Of a stretch of 64,000 nucleotides of DNA, positions 38,401 through 48,121 are shown piece by piece; position 1 is the stretch's first letter, and each line of letters starts with the position of its first letter. The notes under the pieces were generated by a model. That model was given only the letters and a program-made list of their open reading frames with translations. It was not told the DNA's origin and did no database searches. The position numbers and the translations under genes are program-made. Source of the stretch: Taeniopygia guttata (lineage: Eukaryota; Chordata; Aves; Passeriformes; Estrildidae); NCBI RefSeq assembly GCF_048771995.1, contig NC_133024.1, positions 28,846,001 through 28,910,000 of the forward strand, in the 5' to 3' direction.

Positions 38401-41400
38401 CCAACCTAATAAGACGTTTGCCTGCCACATGTACAGCCTGATACTTTCCTATGACAGGAACAAAGAGGGACCAGGGTCACTTGAACTGATTCCTAACAAT
38501 GAAGGACTTAGTCCATTCAAACTGGCTGGAGTTGAGGGCAACACTGTGGTGAGTTTGTGTGACACTGGTACCTCTGTACAAAAGAAATGGAGACCTTGAA
38601 ATAACATCATTCAGAGCAAGGGTGTTTGTGTATGTTCTTAGTGGGTAGGAGATACATAACAAGATCTTTTTTTTTTTTTCCAGAAATCTTATGTAGGTCC
38701 CAAAAACCCTTTATAAGAAGTTTCTTTATCCTAATGATAGAAATGAGTGCTTAAAGAATAGATATTTTCCCCCAATTTTTGGAGCATTTGAGTTAAACAG
38801 ATGTTAATAGACACATTTAACCCAAGCAATTTTTTTAAAGGCTCACAGAAATTATTGTCTTGTTTGTCTAGATTTCATTACTTTAAATGGGACAGATGGC
38901 AAACTTCTTTGGGTACCCACAGGCATTTATTCATAGGCAAAATCTTAGCATTTAATGCAAACCCTCATCCTTCCACTCACTGAAAATACAAAGATGGTTA
39001 AAGTTTCTTCTGTAGGTTCACAAGGGACAGGATCATTTCCCTTGTCACACCTCTTTCTGATGTCTTGTAGAAGAGTATTAAAACATTTTTTTTTTTTAAT
39101 CAACAACTAATTCCATCTGAAGTCTGTTGTCAGGAACTATAACTGTGTCAAGTGACTTTAGTAGTTTGATTAGAATTTAGAGTAAAAATAACTCATCTTT
39201 TACATCAGGCATGAGCTAATAATCATATTGTAATCAGAAAAAATTCTTCCACTTCTTAACCTGCTGTAATTGTTCCCAAGAGATATGAGAACCACAACTA
39301 CCAAGTTCAAGGAAAACATGTCATAATTGAGGGTTTTGAGCAACTTTATTTGTTCTCATTGCAAAAACACGATATACTGGAAAGCTTCTGATATCCTTGC
39401 CTCCCTTCTTTTCTCTCCAGATGTTTCAATACCTTATGCAGAAGCGGAAGCAGAATCTCTGGTCCTTTGGCCCCTTGAGCACTGTGCTGTATGATATCAC
39501 AGAGATTGACTCCTGGGCTGAAGATCAGTCCTTCCTTGAGCTCATAGTATCCACCAAGAAGAGAGAGGTACTGCACTGCATACATTCTGTGTGCCGACCA
39601 TGGTGATTACAGAAGGGGAGGAATGATAAGAAAGATAAGTTTGAAGGTTCAAGCTCACTGATACAATCCATAGAGCACGGTACATTGTGCCATGAGCTGC
39701 AGAGGACACATGAAATACAGAGGTTTATTAATGGTCTGGGTCCATCTGATGCTTTATATACAGTTTCTTCTGAGGTGTGAAAATGCAAGGTTATTGGAAG
39801 AACTAGGTATGAACAAACCACAGAAAAGGGTTTTCTCTCAGCAGGCTCAAAGATACACTAAGAACCTGTAGAGTAGCTCTAACAACTATCTTCCTGTACC
39901 TGTGATACTGATTAACTCTCACAATATCCCCTGAGACAGGAGTAAATTCAGAAATCCTAAGCTGGAGTGCATTTAAAAATCACTCATTGTTATTATTCCC
40001 TTCATTTAACGACAGGTTATGACTCAAAACAAAGTGGGCGAATTATCTCTGCTGTAGGCTCAAAAGCTTGTAAAAGGATTAATAAGACAAAAATAGCTGA
40101 GTGTAATGGCAAGTGTTGATAGATCTCCCTAGGACTTTCAAGGTACACAACCCTATCAGTTGTAATGACCTTAAATAATCCTAACAGGACAGGAAATGAA
40201 TCAGAAGACACTTCAATTAGCACAGTTCTGCCCATCCTGTATTATTTCCACCTATCGAAAATTTAGTCAAACCTTTCTAAATACAGTTTGTGCTTCTGGA
40301 GAGCTTTGCTATGGAGCTGCTATGTCTATGGAGCTCTCATTTGCTCTTAGTGAAATCCTCTAAATTTCCATGAGTGGGGATACATATGGAAATCCAGGAA
40401 AAAGCAGTCCATGTCAAAAAATATAACTTATATAAAATATAAGTTGACCACTTTAGAAGACTAAATCATAATTCTAAAAAGATAGCAGAATATTGGGGCT
40501 CTCTTATCCCAAAACATTCATTTAATGCATGCAGATCCAAGAATACTGATTTCAGAAGATGTCTCCAAATATCAAGAGATATTTTTTTTTCCTAGAATGC
40601 TCTTGTTTATATGAAATTGCAATTTTTGATGCATAACTAGCAATTCTTTTTTGCACTTGATATGTGGGGCCCAAAATGTTTGCTGTCTCTCTAGAAAAAT
40701 GCCATGTGTGACCCCATCCCATCATCCCCTCCCAGTTCAATATTGGACTAGAGAAGCACCTTTAGCCCCAGTCAGAAGGAGATTCTTCTTGTATTAAGGG
40801 GAATGCATACACACAGAGGTCCTAAGATATATTTTCTGATCCTGAAGTGGTTGAAAAGTAAAAAAAAATAGTTGGGAACTAAGCTACAGGAAGATTATAG
40901 TAAGCTTCAAACTTGTATTATTCCTTTGAAAATGAAATTTACTCTCCTGTGCAAAGAATTCTAGAATGCTGACTTCTGCAGAAACCAGAACACCCATAGG
41001 TGGATTCTCTCTCATGCAGTTTTGATCCTTTATGATATTTCACAGGGCATTCAAGAGTTTTGTTAGTCATGTCCATTTATGGAAACATTCCCTGCACTTT
41101 GTGCACTCAGCAATTTTTGGCTGACTTAGAGGAAACAGGGCATTGTAGCAAGAGAAGAAAAACATCCAGAGTATATTAAGAAGTTTTTCTTTAAAGTAAC
41201 CCAGTCACAACAATTTGACTCACATTTTCTTCTTGTTTACTGCAGTGGTCTCCTAAACAACAGAAAGTAAGTCTAGAAATATTTAATAAAGTGTGTGGCT
41301 CAAATTCATAAGTTGTAAAGTACACTTGTCCCTTCTACTTATGCTCTGTCAGTCTTCTAGTATAAGCTGAAGGCTTCATATAGGAATTAAATTAATTAGC

Positions 41401-44400
41401 AGATAATAAGGCAGAAACTTAAAAGGCAGTATTTTTACATAAGCCATAGAGCGCCACTCAACTACAAATATCTTTTAGAAAAATGTTTCAGTTTTCTTAT
41501 TTTAAAATGCCTGATACAGAAACTTCTGTTGTTGTGCTAACAAGAATATTCTGTCATTCTCAGGTCTATGTTCTTACACAGAGCACAAATTTATTCCAGT
41601 ATCTAACATGCTTTTCTTGTACTTCCCACTGGTACTCAACAGCTGCTCTCTGCGGGATATATTTCTTTTTTTCCAAAGCTCTTTATTGTCAGACTGAGAA
41701 AATCCAATGCCCACTAGACCATTCCAATTTTGCAAAGTAAATTCAGTTTCATGATGCTTAATAGGGCAGATGAGAATAGTTTGTTAACACTCTCTCAGGA
41801 AAATTTGTGAATGCCGTTAAAGCAACATACTTCTGGCAATTAATTCCTTCTTTATGTCTTCCTCAGGCACGCCAGATCTTGGACCTAACACCTGTGAAGG
41901 AGCTGGTGAGCCTGAAGTGGAACATGTATGGTCGTCCCTATTTCTGTTTCCTGGCCTTATTCTACATCCTCTACATGGTCTGCTTCACCATGTGCTGCGT
42001 CTACCGGCCTCTGAAACCCCGCACAGGCAACAGAACCAGCAGCAGGGACAACACTGTCTATGTCCAGAAAATGCTCCAGGTACTGTGACTGTAGGAGTAG
42101 GAGCCCCCATTAGGCAATTCCCATCTAACCTACTTAACTGGAAAGTCCAATCCTTCTCCAGTCCTCAGCTGTTGCAGCTGTCCTCCTCCCCTCTTTCAGC
42201 GAGCTGACCTTTGTTAGGGAGGAATAGGAGGTGTGCTCTGTTCTCCATTGCTGTGGCTAGGCTGGTTCCTCTGGCATTGCCAGGTCTACTTGTGTTTATT
42301 AAAAGTAACAATAGGCTTTCTTCTCCCCATCTTCTTTTAAAATTTACTTTCACTTTATTTAAAATTTAATTTTAATTTTCATAAACTTTCTTTTTCAGGA
42401 ATCATATGTGGCATACGAGGATGAGCTGAGGCTGGTGGGGGAGCTGATCACAGTCATTGGAGCTGTAGTAATTTTGGTCATTGAGGTAAGAGAAACAGCT
42501 ATACAGTTTCTAGTTTCATCAAGGCAGTTTTTACTTATTAGACAAACATGGGTTTGTGCTCACTACTTGGTAGGGCTTATTTGCTTAGTCTGAATGCTTC
42601 AACATAGGTCTATGGCAATAGACATTGCCAACAGTATCTATTAGATGAGACAGAGACTGTGGCAATGTCCTAGTAAGACTCCAGGTGCGGAAGAAGCAAT
42701 TAGAAGGATTGGTCGCACTCTCAAATACTGTCTGCAGGGTAATCCACAGTTCCTGTTAGCACCATCCATGGTCTAGCTGACTCCCAGATGTTGCTTCATC
42801 CAGCATCCATAAATATTCCTGTGTTTAGGGCTGCTGGGTAAAGTGATTTCTGTGCATAAACAGAAAAGTTTGTATTTAATTGGAGATCAGTTACTCTATG
42901 GACTTGTAACAGGAGCCTTTCTCAACTACCCCCCACTTGATTTTATAATAATAGGAAATAGAAGACTGAAGCTTTTTTGAGAAAACTCAAAAGATGATGA
43001 CAGGAAGAACTGAAAATAAAACAGGTCTTGTAAACAGCTTTCTGCCTAGATGGGGTGCATCAGGCACAGTGTAACCAGCTGGCCAAAGGAGGTGATTGCC
43101 CCCTCTCTGCTCTGCACTGGTGTGACCTCAGCTTGAGTGCAGTGTGCAGTTTTGATTCTATTGTATGTTCCAGATGGACAAGTCCTTCTTCCTGTGCTTA
43201 GTCAGGACTCTGGGGCTAAGGCTACAACCAACACAGTGTGAATTATAACAAACTCCTTTGATTCCCCAAGAAGATCTTTTTTGTCTTTGTTGCTGAGGCA
43301 CCTCTCTGTGACAAGTCTCTCAATCTGTCCAAGCATTCTTAGATTTTTCAGCAATCTCTGTCTCATCCCAAGAAGGGCCCACCTGGCTCAACCATTCTGA
43401 TTTTAAAGTAGCATAGAAATTGATCCATCAAAAGGAGATGTGGCTGACCCTAAGAACCTGTAAATGTTGGTGGTTGCCATGATATTTAGTAGTGTTACAG
43501 AAACTGTGTGAGTCCTTAAGTTAACAGGATGTCTCTCTCAGATTCCAGATATTCTTAGAGTTGGAGCAGCAAAATACTTTGGACAAACAATCCTAGGAGG
43601 GCCTTTCCACATAATTGTGTAAGTACAGAACATAATAAGTCTAATAAATATATCATCTATCATTTTCCCTACTGCTCTCTTTTGCCAGATGAGTCACTTT
43701 CTCAATTTTTTTTTAGAGTACTCTTTCTCTGGATTTATTTCTCTTAATGGCTAGATTAATATTTTCTTTATTTAACTTCTTTTTGCTGTCTCTTCTTCCT
43801 TGCAGCATCACATATGCTTGCATGATCCTGGTGACCATGGTGATGCGTCTCACCAGCACAACTGGGGAGGTGGTGCCCATGTCCTTTGCCCTGGTGCTGG
43901 GATGGTGCAACGTCATGTACTTTGCTCGGGGCTTCCAGATGCTCGGACCTTTCACCATCATGATCCAGAAGGTGTGAGACACAAACAAATATGGGCTATC
44001 CTGGCACCTCTTTGCAGATAGGGAGAACTGTAAGAATACTGTTTGCCCCTCACGACTATTTGCTTAATTTTGCATTCATGTCAAATGGACAAGTTCTTGT
44101 CTGCACAGAGCATTTTAGAACTTAAACATTCTCTCTTTAGTGCAAAGGTTTCCTTTAGCCCACTCATGGTCTCAGAATCTGGGAAAAGGTTTACATGGGG
44201 TGGCACTGTGACTCAGTGGAACAGGTGGACCTCATGGTGGCTCTGTCTTTGCTCTACAGATGATATTTGGAGATCTCATGCGCTTTTGCTGGCTCATGGC
44301 GGTGGTGATATTGGGCTTTGCATCAGGTGAGTCTACAAGGAGAAAATAATCATATGTTACCCCTGCCAACTGCTTTGGTATGAATTAAGAATGTGGGTTT

Positions 44401-47400
44401 TGATTAAATCTCTGATTGACTTCTGAATAGCTGAGAAAATTGGTGATGATGTTTAGCTTCTATTTCTGAGCATGGTCACTTTCCCAGTACTGACTTCAGC
44501 TCTCAAATCATGAGTTTGGTTTTCAATTCTTGCTCTTTCTAGGGTAATAGAAACTAGGATAATTCAGATAATTCCATATATTTTAAAGTCAAATTTTAAG
44601 AACATACTGCATTTATGATATTTGTCTATGGAACATTAGATTAACACACAAAGCTTTATTATATCCTTGAGGATGAAAAGACCACTACTTTGCAAAATAA
44701 ATAAATAATCAAAGTAAATTTGGATCATTTTATCATAGAGACCAGTAATTCTAGTCAGGGAGTTATCCTTGCACAGAAACACATGCAGGTCTTGCCCAGA
44801 CCAATTTTTTGGTCAGAATCTCTTATAGGCTTCTGTTATTCCTCTTGGAATGCGATTCCTGTTGTTAAACTCCCTCTTTTTTTCTCCCAATTTCTCTCTT
44901 TCAGCTTTTTACATTATCTTTCAGACAGAGAACCCTGAAAACCTTGGGCAGTTCTACAACTATCCCATGTCCTTGTTCACCACTTTTGAGCTGTTCCTCA
45001 CTATCATTGATGGCCCTGCAAACTATGATGTGGACCTGCCCTTTATGTACAGCGTGGTGTACTTTGCTTTTGCCATCATTGCCACCCTCCTTATGCTCAA
45101 CTTGTTAATTGCCATGATGGGTGACACCCACTGGAGAGTGGCCCATGAGCAGGATGAGCTCTGGAGAGCCCAGGTAATCTAGTTAAGGTGGGCATTCCTA
45201 CCTTATTTCAAATAGCAGCTAGAAGCCCATCAGACTTTTTTGTTCATGCTGTGTCTCCCTAGATGTTTGTTCCCTACATGTGGAATCTCTTGTTAAATAG
45301 AATTGAAGTTGCATTTTTTTTTTTCCAAATCACATTGCTGTGTAACTGAGAGTTAAATTATAATTATAGGGATTTAATGACGGGGGATAGAACACTAGGT
45401 AATGGTTACAGGAAGGCCAGAAATGTCTTTCAATCCACTAAAAGAAGTTGGCCTGACTATCTTGGTCAAAAGGCAAAGAAATTCAACCAGTTTACCAGTT
45501 TTATAGCTAATCAACAGGAAATCCATTTCCTATGCTTTTCTGTGAGAAAGCAGTCAGACAGATGGTTAAATGTAGTCATGTGGCCACAGTGGCAAGTTTT
45601 GATGACAATTAAAGTGGGTAAAGATACTGTCCTCTTCTCTAGCTTGCAATTAATTACCCTAATCCTTTCCATGAGGTATAAAAGGAAACAAATGGAACAG
45701 TATTTTAAGACCACCATTACTTCTTCAAAACATGGTGAAGTTGATCTTCAACAATTACACCTAAATTAGTGACTGCCTTATTTGAAATGGTGTGTAGACT
45801 CTGTAGTTGTTTTTTTTCTTAAGGAGCTGTAATGAAGTACAGTATGGGTCAGTGCTAATATAACTAGTATTTTTGAAAGAGAGTCTGATTTTTTTTTTTC
45901 CTAATTCATTGGAATATTTACCTTTTTCTCATTCCAAAGGTTGTTGCTACTACTGTCATGTTGGAGCGGAAGCTGCCGCGGTGCCTCTGGCCTCGCTCGG
46001 GAATCTGTGGGCGGGAGTTTGGGCTGGGGGACCGATGGTATCTCAGGTGAGTTTTCTTGGAGTGTGTGCATACAAGGATCCAACAAGAAGAACCCAATGT
46101 ATGGATGTTAACAAAGAGTCTTCCCAGAGGTCTTGGGAGTGTTCAAAGTGCTGCCCTTACAGAGTACAGACCCCAATCTGTCTGTGACTGATAGATAGAC
46201 AAGCACTGTCCCCCTCAGAAAGCTCTGTTGTGCATTTCCTTGTGAAATCAGCTCATGCCTTCTCATCCAGTAGTCACGTTGGACAGAACCCAGAAACTGC
46301 ATGGGTTATAAGACCTGAATTTTTCTTTCAAACTTCTTGTAAAGAGTATTACTGAACTTCACTGCTGTGCTTGGTTGGCCATCCCTGTCACTTGGATACA
46401 TGAAATGCCAGAGGCAGAATCAATCTATCAGGCATTCAACAGCAATGAGCTGCCCTGTGAATGACTCAAAATCAGAACAGGAATAATTAAAGTCAAAATT
46501 TCTTTCTCAGGTGAACCTAGTAAATACATTATACTTTGCAATGACTGTGTCAGGTGGCAAAGGCACAGGTCCAGGATTTCAATTTAGGTACTGAACTAAA
46601 AAATTGTCTGTAGTCAGGATAGCACTAAATTCCTCATTATTTCTGATTTTAATCAATATTTATGCCAGGTGAGAAAATAAATACTTTTTTTTGGCATTTG
46701 CCTTTTCTAACTGTGCCATCTTTTGCTGATAAAGCCAGAAGGGGGAGTGGTGGCTGTATGAATCATAGAATCATACACTCAGAATATCCTGAGTTGGAAG
46801 GGACCCACAAGGATCATCAAAGTCCAACTCCTGGCCCTGCACAGGACTTTCTGCAGGTTTTGCAAACAAACTGAGCCTTGTGGATTTTGATATTTACTGG
46901 GCAGAACAAGCAGACCTAAAGTGGTGCCAACAGGCAACACTTTCAGTCCAAGGCATGAAATATAGAAATACATCGCAAGAGCAATGTCCCAGAAATTCAC
47001 TGGGAACAATTGGAAATGCCAATTATTCAATGGATTCTGTGAGAAAAGAGTGCTGTGATTTAATTCTGTAAAGTCACATGGGTGTTCCTTATATATGTGT
47101 GGGATAGTAATTCAGAAGACAATCTGTAAGTAATGTAGAGGATTGGTGGAACTGGAGCAGTTAAATAAAAGTTCATCAAGAGATGAGTGACATCCTGAGG
47201 CTAGCAGCCATAGAGTATCAGAGGAGGAAAGTCAAGAACAGAGAAAATAAATTAATATATGCATATGTATGAATATATGCATATATGCATATATCAAGGT
47301 CTGCCAATTGCTTACAGCTGGCAAAATGGAAAGGGCAAATCACAACTGGGAAATGAGTTAAAGGACAAGAAACCACAGACAGACAAAGCTATTGAAGTAA

Positions 47401-47853
47401 ATGATCAGGATGAAGGTCTAGGAGATAACTAGCAGCCCCTAGCATCCTGCCTATAATCGGTTTCCTGTGCAGATTTTTCTGGAGTGTCTGTGCCAGTAGG
47501 CTTGTTTTTTGGAGGGGTTTTGTTGATAAACTGGCAATTTTCTACTTAATTCAGTTTATATTTTCTAATCCTCTTCCAGAATTGAAGACAGGGTTGATCC
47601 CAACAAACACAAGATGATGCGGTACACAGAGGCATTTAAGGCTCAGGATAGGGATAACTATGACAAAGGTTCAGAGAAGCTGGAAACCAACAGGGACACT
47701 TTGTGCAAGAAGGAAATATCTGCTCTGTCACTGTCACGGAGCACATCCAGAACGAGTTCTCACCGTGGCTGGGAGATACTGAGGCGCAACACCTTCCGCC
47801 AGCTCTGTGGAGAGGTCGGTCCTGCCGTGGATGAGGAGGTCTATGACGTCTAA
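26340..47853 (+). CDS. TRPV6: TRPV6, epithelial calcium-selective channel (complete, 15 coding exons)
   Basis: Exons: 26340-26470, 35865-35962, 36379-36501, 37392-37532, 38065-38163, 38373-38548, 39421-39567, 41867-42079, 42399-42485, 43542-43618, 43806-43971, 44260-44326, 44905-45173, 45940-46046, 47580-47853. They total 2175 nt, 724 codons plus TAA, every intron GT-AG and in frame. The N-terminus is followed by ankyrin repeats (about 45-260), S1 330-351, S2 387-405, S3 about 427-447, S4 about 455-470, S5 about 489-513, pore helix and filter TIIDGP with D544, S6 about 555-580, a TRP helix ([15 protein letters not shown]), and a C-terminus with a basic helix ([12 protein letters not shown]). 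N360 (NRT) is the conserved S1-S2 glycan site. The channel mediates apical calcium entry in intestine, kidney and, in birds, shell gland, as a tetramer inactivated by calmodulin. TRPV6 rather than TRPV5 is preferred; only one copy is present in the window. Confidence 0.97.
26781..26840. repeat. Degenerate ATT trinucleotide repeat
   Basis: Imperfect run of ATT/ATC triplets (attattatcgttattattattg and onward, interrupted by ATC) in TRPV6 intron 1. Confidence 0.85.
27855..27990 (-). mobile_element. Old CR1 LINE fragment (TRPV6 intron 1)
   Basis: The + strand shows the antisense CR1 order: AGAGATTCCACCA, then GTACCTGTTACAGTGCT, then CCTCCTAGTGAAAGAGTTTG. It is heavily diverged and short; ends are approximate. 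Confidence 0.5.
30400..30436 (+). repeat. Short tandem duplication (period 20)
   Basis: The word TTTAGGAAGTTATTTG occurs at 30401 and again at 30421, a local duplication of about 20 nt in TRPV6 intron 1. Confidence 0.85.
34765..35145 (-). mobile_element. CR1 LINE fragment (TRPV6 intron 1)
   Basis: Clear antisense CR1 blocks on the + strand: TTCCAGGCTAAACAG, TCTCTCAGCCTTTCCTCA, CTCTCTCCAGTAGCTCCCTC, GGCCTCACCAGAGCTGAG and GGGGGAGGATCACCTCCC. The antisense orientation relative to TRPV6 is read from the order of these blocks. The open frames at 34639-35112 on both strands belong to this element. Confidence 0.85.
35865..35962 (+). CDS. TRPV6: TRPV6 coding exon 2 (first ankyrin repeat)
   Basis: R44 (completed) [14 protein letters not shown] to DIYQRG. 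Ends in phase 1. Acceptor gactccag, donor gtaact. Confidence 0.97.
36379..36501 (+). CDS. TRPV6: TRPV6 coding exon 3 (ankyrin repeat 2)
   Basis: [19 protein letters not shown] to MTSELYEG, an ankyrin helix pair nearly identical to mammalian TRPV5/6. Acceptor tttctag, donor gtaata. Confidence 0.97.
36502..37391 (+). other. TRPV6 intron 3
   Basis: An 890-nt intron with GT-AG ends. No repeat or extra exon recognised. Confidence 0.9.
37392..37532 (+). CDS. TRPV6: TRPV6 coding exon 4 (ankyrin repeat 3)
   Basis: [20 protein letters not shown], then [19 protein letters not shown]. The ARATG-FFRR loop between repeats 3 and 4 is a hallmark of the TRPV5/6 branch. Acceptor cttgcag, donor gtacag. Confidence 0.97.
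37533..38064 (+). other. TRPV6 intron 4
   Basis: A 532-nt intron, AT-rich around 37730-37790. Nothing else recognised. Confidence 0.9.
38065..38163 (+). CDS. TRPV6: TRPV6 coding exon 5 (ankyrin repeat 4)
   Basis: [20 protein letters not shown] to DIRAQDSLG. Acceptor atttcag, donor gtatgt; phase 1 at both ends. Confidence 0.97.
38373..38548 (+). CDS. TRPV6: TRPV6 coding exon 6 (ankyrin repeat 5)
   Basis: [20 protein letters not shown], the YDRN finger region, then [19 protein letters not shown]. Ends in phase 0 with donor gtgagt. Confidence 0.97.
38549..39420 (+). other. TRPV6 intron 6
   Basis: An 872-nt intron with T-runs near 38667 and 39088. No repeat or exon recognised. Confidence 0.9.
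39421..39567 (+). CDS. TRPV6: TRPV6 coding exon 7 (ankyrin repeat 6 and linker)
   Basis: [28 protein letters not shown], then [11 protein letters not shown]. Exactly 49 codons in phase 0. The KKRE/ARQIL junction matches the mammalian channels. Confidence 0.97.
39568..41866 (+). other. TRPV6 intron 7
   Basis: A 2299-nt intron of AT-rich DNA. No repeat family or additional exon recognised; reading frames in it are short. Confidence 0.9.
41867..42079 (+). CDS. TRPV6: TRPV6 coding exon 8 (pre-S1 helix, S1, S1-S2 loop)
   Basis: [19 protein letters not shown]1 at residues 330-351 ([16 protein letters not shown]), then [17 protein letters not shown] with sequon N360. 71 codons in phase 0. Confidence 0.97.
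42080..42398 (+). other. TRPV6 intron 8
   Basis: A 319-nt intron. Nothing notable. Confidence 0.9.
42399..42485 (+). CDS. TRPV6: TRPV6 coding exon 9 (S2)
   Basis: [17 protein letters not shown], then [12 protein letters not shown]; 29 codons forming the second membrane segment. Acceptor tttttcag, donor gtaaga. Confidence 0.97.
42486..43541 (+). other. TRPV6 intron 9
   Basis: A 1056-nt intron that includes a sense-strand CR1 remnant at about 43045-43170. Confidence 0.9.
43045..43170 (+). mobile_element. CR1 LINE fragment, sense orientation (TRPV6 intron 9)
   Basis: Blocks GGGTGCATCAGGCACAGTG, CCAAAGGAGGTGATTGCCCC and GTGCAGTGTGCAGTTTTG follow the CR1 sense strand. It is the only plus-strand CR1 recognised in the window. 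Confidence 0.75.
43542..43618 (+). CDS. TRPV6: TRPV6 coding exon 10 (S2-S3)
   Basis: [20 protein letters not shown], then PFHII plus two bases of V431. Acceptor tctctcag, donor gtaagt. Confidence 0.97.
43806..43971 (+). CDS. TRPV6: TRPV6 coding exon 11 (S3, S4, S4-S5 linker)
   Basis: [35 protein letters not shown], then [16 protein letters not shown]. The S4 stretch is near-identical to mammalian TRPV6. Confidence 0.98.
44260..44326 (+). CDS. TRPV6: TRPV6 coding exon 12 (S5 start)
   Basis: [20 protein letters not shown], then AS and one base of A509. Acceptor ctctacag, donor gtgagt. Confidence 0.97.
44327..44904 (+). other. TRPV6 intron 12
   Basis: A 578-nt intron. No repeat recognised. 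Confidence 0.9.
44905..45173 (+). CDS. TRPV6: TRPV6 coding exon 13 (pore and S6)
   Basis: Encodes the end of S5, the pore helix, selectivity filter TIIDGP (D544), S6 ([20 protein letters not shown]) and the TRP helix. The filter aspartate gives TRPV5/6 their high calcium selectivity. 269 nt, ends in phase 0. Confidence 0.98.
45174..45939 (+). other. TRPV6 intron 13
   Basis: A 766-nt intron. The 130-codon open frame at 45377-45769 inside it has no splice context or similarity and is ignored. Confidence 0.9.
45940..46046 (+). CDS. TRPV6: TRPV6 coding exon 14 (post-TRP region)
   Basis: [20 protein letters not shown], then [15 protein letters not shown] and two bases of R634. Almost invariant between TRPV5/6 proteins. 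Confidence 0.98.
46760..46848 (-). mobile_element. CR1 LINE 3'-end fragment (TRPV6 intron 14)
   Basis: On the + strand: GAATCATAGAATCATA (the CR1 terminal octamer-type repeat in reverse), then GAGTTGGAAGGGACCCACAA, then CCTGGCCCTGCACAGGAC. Low divergence in these blocks suggests a younger copy than the one at 15 kb. Confidence 0.85.
47254..47295. repeat. AT-rich TATGCATA microsatellite
   Basis: Imperfect alternating ATATGCATAT units in TRPV6 intron 14. Confidence 0.85.
47580..47853 (+). CDS. TRPV6: TRPV6 terminal coding exon 15
   Basis: R634 (completed) [19 protein letters not shown] to the stop TAA at 47851-47853. It includes a Ser/Arg-rich stretch ([12 protein letters not shown], 683-694) and [12 protein letters not shown] (698-709), the position of the C-terminal calmodulin-binding helix in mammals. 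The protein ends EEVYDV. Confidence 0.96.
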
Positions 47854-48115
47854 GAAGCCTCTATTTTCACTCCACAATATGTGGAGTGGCCCTTTTGCTA
47901 TGACAGTTGTCTTCTGCAGCTGTTATACACTCCCCATCATGCTACACACATTTGTCAGCCTCGGAGAACTCTGCTGGTGAAAATTTTGTGGGCAGTTCAT
48001 GACATCTGTGCCATGACAAAATAATGCCATTTTTTCTCTCCTACTTATAAGTGTCTGCAGTTGCACTGATATTTACACCGAGCTGGTGGGCTTGTTGAGC
48101 TGTGTTATTCAAATG

Positions 48116-48121
48116 ATTAAA
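48116..48121 (+). promoter_or_regulatory. Candidate TRPV6 proximal poly(A) signal (ATTAAA)
   Basis: A variant hexamer 263 nt after the stop codon. Confidence 0.3.

Larger units (their letters stand above)
46047..47579 (+). other. TRPV6 intron 14
   Basis: A 1533-nt intron with a CR1 3'-end fragment at 46760-46848 and an AT-rich TATGCATA-type repeat at 47254-47295. Confidence 0.9.

Noticed and set aside
45377..45769. 130-codon plus-strand frame in TRPV6 intron 13
   Set aside because: The flanking exons join in frame without it and match the known channel with no gap.
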